Source: Methylomicrobium sp051061015
GTDB lineage: Bacteria > Pseudomonadota > Gammaproteobacteria > Methylococcales > Methylomonadaceae
Direction of reading: 5' to 3'
Assembly: GCA_051061015.1 (NCBI GenBank)
Contig: JBPFEG010000029.1
Span: 62,001-126,000 of the forward strand
DNA: 64,000 nt
Shown here in pieces: positions 7,587 to 17,036 of this stretch (positions are counted from its first letter, which is position 1; each line of letters opens with the position of its first letter). The notes beneath the pieces are model-generated. The model did no database searches. It was given only the letters and a program-made list of their open reading frames with translations, and was not told the origin of the DNA. Position numbers and translations under genes: made by a program.

Positions 7587-9818
7587 TCATTCGGCCTCCA
7601 GCGCATCGACGCGCTGAAATCCGCGTGGCAAGTGCAGGCCGCGTTTCGCGCGCGCCCCCTTAAATTGAGCGATGTCATCCCCTTTTAAGGTCAGCTGGCG
7701 TTTTCCTGCGATAATTTTCAATTGGCCGTTTTCGGGCAGCGCCGCCACCGCCACGACCGCATCCTTGCCGGAAGCCAGATCGTCCGGAGAAATCTGTATC
7801 AGCTTGTTGCCCTTGCCCTTGGCTAATTCAGGCAACTCCTGAGCGGGAAAAATTAATAAACGTCCCTGCAGGGTCACGACCGCGAGCCGATCGGTGTCGC
7901 TGCGAAGCTCTACGGGCTTGATCACTTTGGCGCCTTCGGACAGCGTCAGCAACACCTTGCCGGCCTTGTTCTTACTGTACAGTTCCTTCAACTGGACCCG
8001 GAAGCCGTAGCCATAATGGCTCGCAACCAGATACCAGTCATCCGGACTGCCGGCTAAAAGATGTGCAAATAACGCGCCCGGGGGCGGATTCAGGCGGCCG
8101 GTCAATGGTTCACCCTGCGATCTGGCCGAGGGCAGGTCATGCGTAGTCGTGCTGTAAGCACGGCCGGTCGAATCGAGCAGATACACCGGCTGGGTCGAGC
8201 GGCATTGGACCGCTTCCAGAAAGCTATCGCCCGCACGGTAGTTCAGGCTCTCGACATCGAAGTCATGGCCTTTTGCGGCTCGGATCCAGCCTTTCTGCGA
8301 CAGAATCACAGTCAAAGGCTCGTTGTTGATTAACTGCGTCGACTCCATCGCCTGCGCAGCTTCCCGTTCAACGATCGGCGAACGGCGGTCATCGCCGTAT
8401 TTTTCCGCGTCGCGTTCGAGTTCCTTGCGGATCAGCCGGTTCAACAGGCGCGGCGAACCGAGCGTTTTTTCGAGTGCGGCGCGTTCCTGCTGCAACTCGT
8501 CCTGTTCGCCGCGGATCTTCATCTCTTCGAGCTTGGCGAGATAACGCAGTTTCAGCTCCAGGATCGCCTCGGCCTGAATATCGGTAATCCCGAAGCGTTC
8601 CATCAGCACCGGTTTCGGATGGTCTTCAGTGCGGATGATCGCGATCACCTCGTCGATATTCAGATAAGCGATCAGCAGGCCTTCGAGAATGTGCAGACGC
8701 GCAAGCACCTTGTCGAGACGGTGCTGCAAACGCTTTCTGACCGTCTCGGTGCGGAAGGCCAGCCATTCGACCAGAATTTCGCGCAGATCCCTGACCCTTG
8801 GCCGGTTGTCCAGGCCGATCATGTTCATATTGACCCGATAGCTTTTTTCCAGATCGGTCGTCGCGAACAAATGCGACATCACCGCGTCCGTATCGGTGCG
8901 CTTCGATTTCGGAATCACCAGCAACCGGGTTGGATTCTCGTGATCGGATTCATCCCGCAAATCCTCGATCATCGGCAGTTTTTTCGCCAGCATTTGCGCG
9001 GCGATCTGCTCCATCAGTTTGGAGCCGGAGACCTGATGCGGCAGCGCGGTAATCACGATCGTACCGTCTTCGATTTCGTATTTCGCGCGCATCTTGATGG
9101 AGCCGCCGCCGTTCACATACATCTTGCGGATGTCGTCTCGTGATGAAATGATTTCGGCGGCAGTCGGGTAATCGGGGCCCTGGATGTGTTTCAGAAGCTG
9201 GTCTAGTGTGCTGTTCGGTTCGTCGAGCAGCTGGATGCAGGCGGCCGCGACTTCGCGGAGATTGTGCGGCGGGATGTCGGTTGCCATGCCGACCGCGATA
9301 CCCATCGTGCCGTTCAGCAGTACGTTCGGCAATCTGGCGGGCAACAGTTCCGGCTCTTTCAGCGTGCCGTCGAAGTTATCGGTCCATTCGACCGTGCCCT
9401 GGCCGAGTTCGCTGAGCAAGGTTTGTGCATAAGCCGTCAGACGCGATTCGGTGTAACGCATTGCCGCGAACGATTTCGGGTCGTCCGGAGAGCCCCAGTT
9501 GCCCTGGCCATCGATCAGCGGATAACGATAGGAAAAGTCCTGCGCCATCAGCACCATCGCCTCGTAACAGGCCGAATCGCCGTGCGGGTGGTATTTGCCG
9601 AGCACGTCGCCGACTGTGCGGGCTGATTTTTTATATTTGGCCAGGGCGGTCAGGCCGAGCTCCGACATCGCGTAGACGATCCGGCGCTGTACCGGCTTCA
9701 GGCCGTCCGCGATATGCGGCAGCGCCCGGTCCAGGATCACGTACATCGAATAATCGAGGTAAGCTTTCTCGGCGAACTCCTTTAACGGCAGTTGTTCGAA
9801 ATTGTCCTGCAAACCCAC
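7587..9818 (-). CDS. parC: DNA topoisomerase IV subunit A
   Basis: This is the DNA-cleaving subunit of topoisomerase IV, which decatenates daughter chromosomes. The 743-residue product matches proteobacterial ParC. The catalytic Tyr is Y122 in AAMRYTESRL. The quinolone-determining region reads HPHGDSACYE with Ser82 and Glu86, the sensitive-type residues. The C-terminal beta-pinwheel region is present. The start is GTG at 9818, directly after the TAA of the thioesterase gene, with GGAGGGG 9 bases upstream inside that gene. The two are therefore probably translationally coupled. parE is not in the window. Confidence 0.95.
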   Translation of the reverse strand: MGLQDNFEQLPLKEFAEKAYLDYSMYVILDRALPHIADGLKPVQRRIVYAMSELGLTALAKYKKSARTVGDVLGKYHPHGDSACYEAMVLMAQDFSYRYPLIDGQGNWGSPDDPKSFAAMRYTESRLTAYAQTLLSELGQGTVEWTDNFDGTLKEPELLPARLPNVLLNGTMGIAVGMATDIPPHNLREVAAACIQLLDEPNSTLDQLLKHIQGPDYPTAAEIISSRDDIRKMYVNGGGSIKMRAKYEIEDGTIVITALPHQVSGSKLMEQIAAQMLAKKLPMIEDLRDESDHENPTRLLVIPKSKRTDTDAVMSHLFATTDLEKSYRVNMNMIGLDNRPRVRDLREILVEWLAFRTETVRKRLQHRLDKVLARLHILEGLLIAYLNIDEVIAIIRTEDHPKPVLMERFGITDIQAEAILELKLRYLAKLEEMKIRGEQDELQQERAALEKTLGSPRLLNRLIRKELERDAEKYGDDRRSPIVEREAAQAMESTQLINNEPLTVILSQKGWIRAAKGHDFDVESLNYRAGDSFLEAVQCRSTQPVYLLDSTGRAYSTTTHDLPSARSQGEPLTGRLNPPPGALFAHLLAGSPDDWYLVASHYGYGFRVQLKELYSKNKAGKVLLTLSEGAKVIKPVELRSDTDRLAVVTLQGRLLIFPAQELPELAKGKGNKLIQISPDDLASGKDAVVAVAALPENGQLKIIAGKRQLTLKGDDIAQFKGARAKRGLHLPRGFQRVDALEAE

Positions 9819-10316
9819 TTAGAGCAGCCCCTCCGGCAGATCGACGCGGATCGCGCGGTTTTTTTCGAGCAGTTCCTCGCGGCATTTTTTGCGTTGTTCC
9901 GCATCCTTGAACAGCTGTTTTTCGACCTCGGTTTCGACCTCTAATTGAGGGACTTCGATGCTATGCCCGTGACCGTCGATCGCCACCATCGTAAAGTAGC
10001 AGGAGGTCGTATGCCGCTTTTCATGGGTGGTCAGATTTTCGGCGACGACCTTGATCCCGACTTCCATCGACGAGCGGCCGACATGATTCACGTGCGCGTA
10101 AAAGGTGACCAGATCGCCGACATTGATGTTTTCCTTGAAGAACACCTGATCCAGCGCCGCGGTCACGACATAGTTCTTGCAATATTTCGCCGCGCAGGCG
10201 TAAGCGACCTGGTCGAGCAGTTTCAACAGCGAGCCGCCGTGCACATTGCCGGCGAAATTGGCCATGTCCGGCGTCATCAGCACGGTCATCGCGAGGGATT
10301 TCTCTTGTTTAGTCAT
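9819..10316 (-). CDS. Acyl-CoA thioesterase (YciA/BACH-type hotdog fold)
   Basis: The 165-residue hotdog-fold protein has the family signature MANFAGNVHGGSLLKLLDQ near residues 18-36. The conserved Asn and Asp line the catalytic site and HGG starts the long helix. FYAHVNHVGRSSMEVGI and FTMVAID follow. Members hydrolyse acyl-CoA to free acid and CoA in the cytoplasm. The C-terminal tail is Lys/Glu-rich and helical. It abuts parC with no spacer, which suggests co-transcription. Confidence 0.85.
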   Translation of the reverse strand: MTKQEKSLAMTVLMTPDMANFAGNVHGGSLLKLLDQVAYACAAKYCKNYVVTAALDQVFFKENINVGDLVTFYAHVNHVGRSSMEVGIKVVAENLTTHEKRHTTSCYFTMVAIDGHGHSIEVPQLEVETEVEKQLFKDAEQRKKCREELLEKNRAIRVDLPEGLL

Positions 10317-10382
10317 TTGATCTCTAAATAGTTGAATTCTTCTGCAGGAAGGATGATAGGAATGTGCTCTTGATTGTTCGGC

Positions 10383-10411
10383 AGGGTACGCAAGGGGTAC
10401 CCTTTTTCAGA
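10383..10411. terminator. Possible hairpin between ugd and the thioesterase gene
   Basis: AGGGTAC and GTACCCT form a 7-bp stem around 7 bases, followed on the plus strand by a short T-run. Both flanking genes are on the minus strand, where no T-run follows, so its use as a terminator is doubtful. It could still fold in the ugd 3' untranslated region. Confidence 0.3.
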
Positions 10412-10482
10412 AATTTTCCGGTTTTAAGTTAAGGGCGGTTCGCGTGAGGTAACTTACAACATTTTTATCATAACAGTATTGG

Positions 10483-11805
10483 TTAAGGTCTGCCTATTGC
10501 ATGATATTCCAAACCGCTGCGGCGTACAAACGCCGGTTCATACATATTGCGGCCGTCGAAAATGACTTTGTCGCGAAGCGAGCGGCCTAGTTCCTCGAAA
10601 TCGGGGCTTCTGAACTCTTTCCATTCAGTTACGATGACCAGTGCGTCCGCACCCTCCAAGGCGTCTTGAGGCGAGGCGCACAGTAGCAAACGCGGGTTGC
10701 CCCCGTATAGACGCATGGCTTCGGCCTGCGCTTCGGGGTCATAGGCATGAACGATGGCGCCTGCCTCAACAAGGCTTTCGATCACGACCCGGCTCGGCGC
10801 TTCGCGCATGTCGTCGGTATCGGGTTTGAAGGCGAGCCCCCAGAGTGCAAATACCTTGCCTTCCAGCTTATTTTGGTAATACTTGTTGATTTTTTCGAAC
10901 AGGCGGTTTTTTTGGCGGTTGTTTACATTTTCGACCGCGCTCAAGAGTTCGGCATGATAGCCTTGTTCGCGCGCGGTACGCTCGAGCGCCTTCACATCCT
11001 TCGGAAAACAGGAGCCGCCGTAGCCGCATCCGGGATAAATGAAACTGAAGCCGATCCGGCTGTCCGAGCCGATGCCCTGGCGAACCTGTTCGATATCGGC
11101 GCCCAGATGTTCGGCCAGATTCGCAAGTTCGTTCATGAAGCTGATCTTGGTCGCGAGCATTGCATTCGAGGCATATTTGGTCAGTTCGGCGGAGCGCACG
11201 TCCATCGTGATGATCCGTTCGTGGCTACGGTTGAACGGCGCATAAAGGGCTTTCAACAATTCCCCAGTACGCGGATTGTCCACGCCGATGATGATCCTGT
11301 CCGGGCGCATGAAGTCGTTCAGCGCGGCGCCTTCTTTTAAAAACTCGGGATTCGAAACTACGTCGAATTCGATCTGTTCGCCCCGTTTTGCCAGCACTTC
11401 GCTGATCTTCGCCTTGACCTTGTCGGCAGTCCCCACCGGCACGGTCGATTTGTCGATCACGACCCGGTAGTCGGTCATATGTTCGCCAATGCTTTCGGCG
11501 ACGGCCAGCACATAGCGCAAATCAGCTGAACCGTCTTCATCGGGCGGAGTACCGACCGCAATGAACTGAAACACGCCATGCGCGACCGCCTCTTTCACAT
11601 CCGTTGTAAACTTGAGACGGCCCGCCGCCTGATTTTCCTTGATCATCGCGTCGAGGCCCGGCTCAAAGATCGGAATCATGCCCTGCTGCAACTTGGCCAC
11701 CTTTTCCGCGTCTATATCGATGCAAACCACCTGGTTGCCGACTTCCGCCAAACATGCGCCCGTCACCAGACCGACATAACCGCTACCGAATACTGTAATT
11801 TTCAT
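10483..11805 (-). CDS. ugd: UDP-glucose 6-dehydrogenase
   Basis: The enzyme oxidises UDP-glucose to UDP-glucuronate with two NAD+, supplying precursor for exopolysaccharide and lipid A sugars. At 440 residues it has the usual length. It opens with the Rossmann motif (MKITVFGSGYVGLVTGACLA) and acidic IDID after strand 2. The catalytic Cys is in YPGCGYGGSCFPKD near residue 260, and the C-terminal domain has FDGRNMYEP. It is divergent from relA; the 110 bases between should contain both promoters, but I cannot assign clear -10/-35 elements there. Confidence 0.95.
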   Translation of the reverse strand: MKITVFGSGYVGLVTGACLAEVGNQVVCIDIDAEKVAKLQQGMIPIFEPGLDAMIKENQAAGRLKFTTDVKEAVAHGVFQFIAVGTPPDEDGSADLRYVLAVAESIGEHMTDYRVVIDKSTVPVGTADKVKAKISEVLAKRGEQIEFDVVSNPEFLKEGAALNDFMRPDRIIIGVDNPRTGELLKALYAPFNRSHERIITMDVRSAELTKYASNAMLATKISFMNELANLAEHLGADIEQVRQGIGSDSRIGFSFIYPGCGYGGSCFPKDVKALERTAREQGYHAELLSAVENVNNRQKNRLFEKINKYYQNKLEGKVFALWGLAFKPDTDDMREAPSRVVIESLVEAGAIVHAYDPEAQAEAMRLYGGNPRLLLCASPQDALEGADALVIVTEWKEFRSPDFEELGRSLRDKVIFDGRNMYEPAFVRRSGLEYHAIGRP

Positions 11806-11915
11806 ATTAATCCTTTATTATAAGAAGAAACTAACTCTCATGGCGATACAGCCAGCCTAAGCTTCCGATAATCGACCCAAGAGCCCGTGCGGTTTTTCTT
11901 GAATTTTTCCTTACG

Positions 11916-14030
11916 ATGTCGAAAAAAATCGATCCCAATAAATCGTTGTTAGACGGATTTTCCGAGCCTGACCGTGAACCGCTCAATCAGGCACTTGCAC
12001 TGATAGCCCAGATTCCTGACGATCCCGGATATCACCGCCCGAAGGGGTTTGAAGTCGCAGCTATTTTAACGGATTTTCATGTCGATCTGAAAACGACTCT
12101 GGCGGCTATTTTAAGCGACCCCCGATTGAGCACCCTGAATCCACGGCCGGATATTGCCAGCCTGTTCGGGAAAACGGTCGATTCGCTGGTCAACGATGTA
12201 AACTGGCTGAACAAATTGTCCGTTTATACGCCCGAGATGACGCATCAGCCAAACCAGGCCGAAACCTTGCGCCGGATGCTGCTGTCGATGACTCACGACG
12301 TGCGCGCGGTGTTGATCAAACTGGCTTACCGGATCAAACGTCTGCGCAGTCTTGCGCATGAGTCGGAAGAAGTGCGGCACTTCATCGCGCGCGAAACGCT
12401 CGACATTTACGCGCCGATCGCGAACCGGATGGGGATTCACCAGTTCAAATGGGAACTCGAGGACCTGGCGTTTCGCTATCTGGAACCGCTGGTTTACAAG
12501 AGCATCGCCAAGTCGCTGGCCGATAAACGGGTAGAGCGCGAACGCTGCGTGAGCCGCTTCATCGAACAGTTAAATGCCTCCCTCAGCCTCGAAGGCATTA
12601 CTGCCGACGTTTACGGACGGCCGAAACATATCTACAGCATCTGGAAAAAGATGCAAAGAAAGCAGCTCGACATTGAGGAACTGTACGATCTATTGGCGGT
12701 GCGCGTGATTGTGCCCAATCTGACCCAATGTTATACCACGCTGGGCCTGGTGCACAGCCTCTGGCAGACTATTCCGAAAGAGTTCGACGACTATATCTCG
12801 AACCCGAAGGAAAACGGCTATCAGTCGCTGCATACAGTGATTATCGATAATGACGGCAACCGGATCGAGGTGCAGATTCGCACCCGTGAAATGCACGAGT
12901 TTGCCGAAATGGGCGTTGCCGCGCACTGGGCGTATAAGGAAGGCGGCAGACACAATGCCGCGGTTGAAAAAAGTATCGCCTCTTTGCGGAAGCTGCTCGA
13001 AGAAAAGGACAGCGACGAGACGCTGGCCGAGGATTTCAAGACCGAACTATTCTCCGACCGCGTCTATGTGCTGACCCCGGCCGGCAAACTGATCGATCTG
13101 GTCAAAGGCTCGACGCCGCTAGATTTCGCCTATGCGATCCATACCGAAATCGGCCATCGCTGCCGCGGCGCCAAGGTGAACGGACGGATTACGCCGTTGA
13201 CCTATGTGCTGAAATCGGGCGAACAGGTCGAAATTCTGACCGCGAAGGAAGGTGGGCCGAATCATAACTGGATTGATCCGAACCTGGGCTATCTGAAGTC
13301 GCCGCACGCGATCGGGCGCGTCAAAAGCTGGTTCAGGAATCAGCAGATGGCGCAAAATATCGCGACCGGAAAAAACATATTGGACAAGGAAGCGCAGCGG
13401 CTCGGCCTTAAAATGATCAATGTGAACGATCTGGCGAAACATTTCAAGCACACGGACAAGGACAAGTTTTTCGAGGCGATCGGCCGCGGCGACATTAACA
13501 GCCGCCAGCTCGCGGCGTTTTTCAAGATGTCGGAGCTGGAAGCCCCGCCCGTCAAGGTTCAGCAAAAAAAAGCGGCCGCAAAATCGGTGGTCACCGTCGA
13601 CGGCATTGACAATGTACTGACTACGTTCGCGCACTGCTGTTCGCCGGTGCAGGGCGACGAGATCATCGGTTATATCTCGCATAAAAAAGGCATCATCATC
13701 CACCGGGTTGCTTGCGACACGATCCAGCAATTGAGCCATGAAAAACGGGCTCAGCTGATTCAGGCCGAATGGGGCGGCGACAAATCCTATTATTCGGTGC
13801 CGATTCTGATCCAGGCCCAAAGTGCCAAGGACCTGTTAAGCAATGTGACACAGCTTTTGGCTTACGCGAAGATTCATATTTCGAATGCTTCATTGAATAC
13901 CTATCCCGATTTTTCAGCCGACCTGAATCTCACCATCCAGATCGAGAATATCGGCCAGCTGAGCCAGATATTGAACAGGATCAGTTGCCTGCCGAATATC
14001 GTCGAAGTGAAGAGAAAACAGTCAGGTTAA
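11916..14030 (+). CDS. relA: GTP pyrophosphokinase RelA (ppGpp synthetase)
   Basis: This 704-residue stringent-response enzyme makes (p)ppGpp on stalled ribosomes. The domain order is pseudo-hydrolase (about 20-180), synthetase (about 225-345, including GRPKHIYSIWKKMQ and NPKENGYQSLHTV), TGS (RVYVLTPAGKLIDL onward, near 385-450), a zinc-finger/CC region (HCCSPVQGDEIIG, near 570) and a C-terminal ACT domain. The hydrolase HD motif is lost: the position reads AILSDPR instead of LLHD, and IKLAYRIKRL replaces KLADR. That makes it a RelA rather than a SpoT or bifunctional Rel. The acidic QLDIEELYD stretch in the synthetase domain also resembles RelA. Confidence 0.9.
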   Translation: MSKKIDPNKSLLDGFSEPDREPLNQALALIAQIPDDPGYHRPKGFEVAAILTDFHVDLKTTLAAILSDPRLSTLNPRPDIASLFGKTVDSLVNDVNWLNKLSVYTPEMTHQPNQAETLRRMLLSMTHDVRAVLIKLAYRIKRLRSLAHESEEVRHFIARETLDIYAPIANRMGIHQFKWELEDLAFRYLEPLVYKSIAKSLADKRVERERCVSRFIEQLNASLSLEGITADVYGRPKHIYSIWKKMQRKQLDIEELYDLLAVRVIVPNLTQCYTTLGLVHSLWQTIPKEFDDYISNPKENGYQSLHTVIIDNDGNRIEVQIRTREMHEFAEMGVAAHWAYKEGGRHNAAVEKSIASLRKLLEEKDSDETLAEDFKTELFSDRVYVLTPAGKLIDLVKGSTPLDFAYAIHTEIGHRCRGAKVNGRITPLTYVLKSGEQVEILTAKEGGPNHNWIDPNLGYLKSPHAIGRVKSWFRNQQMAQNIATGKNILDKEAQRLGLKMINVNDLAKHFKHTDKDKFFEAIGRGDINSRQLAAFFKMSELEAPPVKVQQKKAAAKSVVTVDGIDNVLTTFAHCCSPVQGDEIIGYISHKKGIIIHRVACDTIQQLSHEKRAQLIQAEWGGDKSYYSVPILIQAQSAKDLLSNVTQLLAYAKIHISNASLNTYPDFSADLNLTIQIENIGQLSQILNRISCLPNIVEVKRKQSG

Positions 14031-14107
14031 AGGCAGGCGAAGAGCGCAAGGTCAAAGACGGAAGCTTCGATTTCGAAATGCTGCATCGCGGCTCTTTGTC
14101 CTCTTTC

Positions 14108-14160
14108 CGTTTTAGCCTTGCACCCCACACCTTTTTCCTTTAGCCTTGCCCCTTTAACCT
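14108..14160 (+). repeat. Short imperfect direct repeat between relA and polA
   Basis: The pyrimidine-rich spacer contains TTTAGCCTTGC twice, about 31 bases apart, each followed by CCC-rich sequence. It is too short for a tandem-repeat class and may simply reflect slippage. No promoter or hairpin is evident in it. Confidence 0.4.
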
Positions 14161-14173
14161 GCTGCCCATTTTT

Positions 14174-16879
14174 ATGAATTCTTCGACACGCCTGATTCTC
14201 GTCGACGGCTCCTCCTTCCTGTATCGCGCCTATCATGCGCTGCCGCCGTTGACCAGCCCGCAGGGCTTGGCGACCAACGCGGTCTACGGCGTTTCGAACA
14301 TGCTGAAAAAGTTGCTCAGCGATTATCCAAATGATCATTTCGCAGTCGTCTTCGATGCGCCGGGCAATAATTTCCGGCACGAGCTTTACGAGCAATACAA
14401 GGCGCACCGGCCGCCGATGCCGGACGATTTGCGCTGCCAGATCGAGCCCTTGCATAAGATGGTGCGGGCGATGGGGCTGCCCTTGATCATCGAGGCGGGC
14501 ATCGAGGCGGACGATGTGCTGGGATGCCTTGCCAAAAAAGCTGAAGAGCTGGGCTTTGATGTGATCATCTCGACCGGCGACAAGGATATGGCACAACTGG
14601 TTAACGAGCATGTGATCCTCGAGAACACGATGAATAACGTCAGGATGGACGTCCAGGGCGTGATCGAAAAATTCGGCGTCAGGCCGGATCAGATCATCGA
14701 TTATCTGGCGTTGATCGGCGATCCGGTCGACAATATTCCGGGCGTGCCGAAAGTCGGCCCGAAAACAGCGGCGAAATGGCTCGAACAATACGGTACGCTG
14801 GACAACCTGATCGCGAATGCGGATCAAATTACCGGCAAAATCGGCGAGAATCTGCGCGCGAGCCTCGGCCAGCTGCCGTTGTCCAAACAGCTGGCTACGA
14901 TCAAATGCGAGGTTGAGCTGCCGTACGCTATCGACGATCTGGAGCGCAAGCCGGTGGATTTCGCCGAGTTGAAGGCGCTGCTGTCCGAATTCGGCTTTAC
15001 GACGTGGTTGAAAGCGCTCGCCAGCGAGACGGGGGGGCAACCCGTGCTAGCGACGGACACGCCGCCCGCTCAATCCAATTATGAAACGGTACTGAGCGAA
15101 GATCACCTGGAACGGTGGCTCGCTAAGCTTGACGAAGCCGACCTGTTCGCCTTCGACACCGAAACGACCAGTCTCGATTACAGCAAGGCGCGTATCGTCG
15201 GCGTATCGTTCGCGGTCGAGCCCGGCCATGCAGCGTATGTGCCGCTCACGCACGACTATCCGGGGGCGCCGGAACAACTCGACAAAACGCGGGTTTTGGA
15301 GCGTTTGCGCCCATTGCTTGAAAATCCGGGCAAGGCCAAGCTCGGCCAGAACATCAAATACGATCTGCACGTCCTGGCCAATGAAGGGATCGAGCTGCAA
15401 GGTATCGCGCATGATACGATGCTGGAGTCCTACGTCTTTAACAGCACCGCGACCCGGCATAACATGGATGATCTGGCCAAGAAATATCTCGACGTCGACA
15501 CAATCCGTTACGAGGATATCGCCGGCAAAGGCGCGAAGCAGCTGTCTTTTGAGGAAATCGCGATCGAGCAGGCGGCCCCTTACGCGGCCGAGGATGCGGA
15601 TATTACGCTGCGTTTGCATCATAAACTGCGACCGTTGCTCGCTGAACAGGAGTCGCTGTACCGCCTCTATCAGGAGATCGAGGTGCCGCTGTTGAGCGTG
15701 CTGGCCCGTATCGAGCGTAACGGGGTCATGATCGATACCGATATGCTTGCCCAGCAAAGCCTGGAGCTGGCCAGTCAAATCGTCAGTATCGAACACCATG
15801 CGCATGAGGTAGCCGGACACAGTTTCAATCTCGGTTCGCCGAAGCAGATCCAGGAGATTTTGTACGACCGCCTGCAACTGCCGGTACTGAAAAAAACACC
15901 GAAAGGCCTGCCTTCAACCGACGAGTCGGTGTTGCAGGAACTGGCGGCCGATTATCCCTTGCCGCGTTTGATTCTCGAGCACCGGGGACTCAGCAAGCTT
16001 AAATCGACCTATACCGACAAGCTGCCCGAGCAGGTCGATCCGAAGACCGGCCGGATTCATACTTCCTATCATCAGGCCGTCGCCGCGACAGGGCGCCTCT
16101 CGTCCTCCGATCCGAATCTGCAAAACATCCCGATTAGAAACCCGGAAGGGCGCAAAATCCGCAAGGCCTTCATCGCTCCGCGCGGTTTTAAGATCGTGGC
16201 GGCAGACTATTCGCAGATCGAACTGCGTATCATGGCGCATCTGTCCGACGACGCAGGTTTATTGAACGCGTTTAGTGATGGGGTGGATGTGCATACCGCC
16301 ACCGCGGCGGATGTCTTCGGCGTCGCCCCGGACCGGGTCACTAAAGATTTACGCCGCTCGGCCAAGGCGATCAATTTCGGACTGATCTACGGCATGTCAT
16401 CATTCGGTCTCGCTCAGCAGCTCGGAGTGCCGCGTGGCAAGGCGCAGTCGTATATCGACCTGTACTTCGAGCGTTATCCCGGTGTGAAGGCTTACATGGA
16501 TTCGATCAGAGCCTTGGCCCGGGAGCAAGGCTATGTCGAAACGCTGTTCGGACGCCGGCTTTATCTGCCCGACATCAACTCGCGCAATGCGTCGCAGCGC
16601 CAATATGCCGAGCGTACCGCGATCAATGCGCCAATGCAGGGCACCGCGGCGGACATCATCAAGCGCGCGATGATTGCGGCCGACCGCTGGCTGATCAAGG
16701 AGCGTCTCGACTCGAAGATGATTATGCAGGTTCATGACGAGCTGGTGTTCGAAGTCGCCGAAGGTCAACTCGATTATTGCCGGGCGAAGATCGAATCGAT
16801 CATGAGTTATGCGGCCGAATTAAAAGTGCCCCTGCTCGTGGATGTCGGGGTCGGAGACAACTGGGACGAAGCGCATTAA
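14174..16879 (+). CDS. polA: DNA polymerase I
   Basis: The 901-residue repair and Okazaki-fragment polymerase has all three domains. The 5' nuclease occupies about 1-290, with LVDGSSFLYRAYHAL, IEADDVLG and STGDKDMAQLV. The 3'-5' proofreading domain starts near 300 and keeps the metal-binding FDTETTSLD motif and the later EDADITLRL. The polymerase domain has motif A (DYSQIELRIMAH), motif B (RRSAKAINFGLIYGMSSFGL) and motif C (VHDELVFEV). Proofreading therefore appears functional. It follows relA by 143 bases and probably has its own transcription start there. Confidence 0.97.
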   Translation: MNSSTRLILVDGSSFLYRAYHALPPLTSPQGLATNAVYGVSNMLKKLLSDYPNDHFAVVFDAPGNNFRHELYEQYKAHRPPMPDDLRCQIEPLHKMVRAMGLPLIIEAGIEADDVLGCLAKKAEELGFDVIISTGDKDMAQLVNEHVILENTMNNVRMDVQGVIEKFGVRPDQIIDYLALIGDPVDNIPGVPKVGPKTAAKWLEQYGTLDNLIANADQITGKIGENLRASLGQLPLSKQLATIKCEVELPYAIDDLERKPVDFAELKALLSEFGFTTWLKALASETGGQPVLATDTPPAQSNYETVLSEDHLERWLAKLDEADLFAFDTETTSLDYSKARIVGVSFAVEPGHAAYVPLTHDYPGAPEQLDKTRVLERLRPLLENPGKAKLGQNIKYDLHVLANEGIELQGIAHDTMLESYVFNSTATRHNMDDLAKKYLDVDTIRYEDIAGKGAKQLSFEEIAIEQAAPYAAEDADITLRLHHKLRPLLAEQESLYRLYQEIEVPLLSVLARIERNGVMIDTDMLAQQSLELASQIVSIEHHAHEVAGHSFNLGSPKQIQEILYDRLQLPVLKKTPKGLPSTDESVLQELAADYPLPRLILEHRGLSKLKSTYTDKLPEQVDPKTGRIHTSYHQAVAATGRLSSSDPNLQNIPIRNPEGRKIRKAFIAPRGFKIVAADYSQIELRIMAHLSDDAGLLNAFSDGVDVHTATAADVFGVAPDRVTKDLRRSAKAINFGLIYGMSSFGLAQQLGVPRGKAQSYIDLYFERYPGVKAYMDSIRALAREQGYVETLFGRRLYLPDINSRNASQRQYAERTAINAPMQGTAADIIKRAMIAADRWLIKERLDSKMIMQVHDELVFEVAEGQLDYCRAKIESIMSYAAELKVPLLVDVGVGDNWDEAH

Positions 16880-17036
16880 TACCGCGACAGACTGCGTTCG
16901 GGAAAGATTAGCCGGCCGGCTTCGTCACCGGCCAATTTTTACCGCAATCTCGGATTAAAGTGCCTCATTCGCGGCCAAATGCTTTATCATTAGCGGCTCG
17001 AAAAATAATAATTATAGCGAACCGCTTTAAACCACT

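Noticed and set aside
10383..10411. Hairpin as terminator of a plus-strand transcript
   Set aside because: No plus-strand gene precedes it; listed only as a low-confidence hairpin.
14108..14160. Repeats between relA and polA as a CRISPR or VNTR
   Set aside because: There are only two imperfect copies of about 11 bases, with no spacer regularity.
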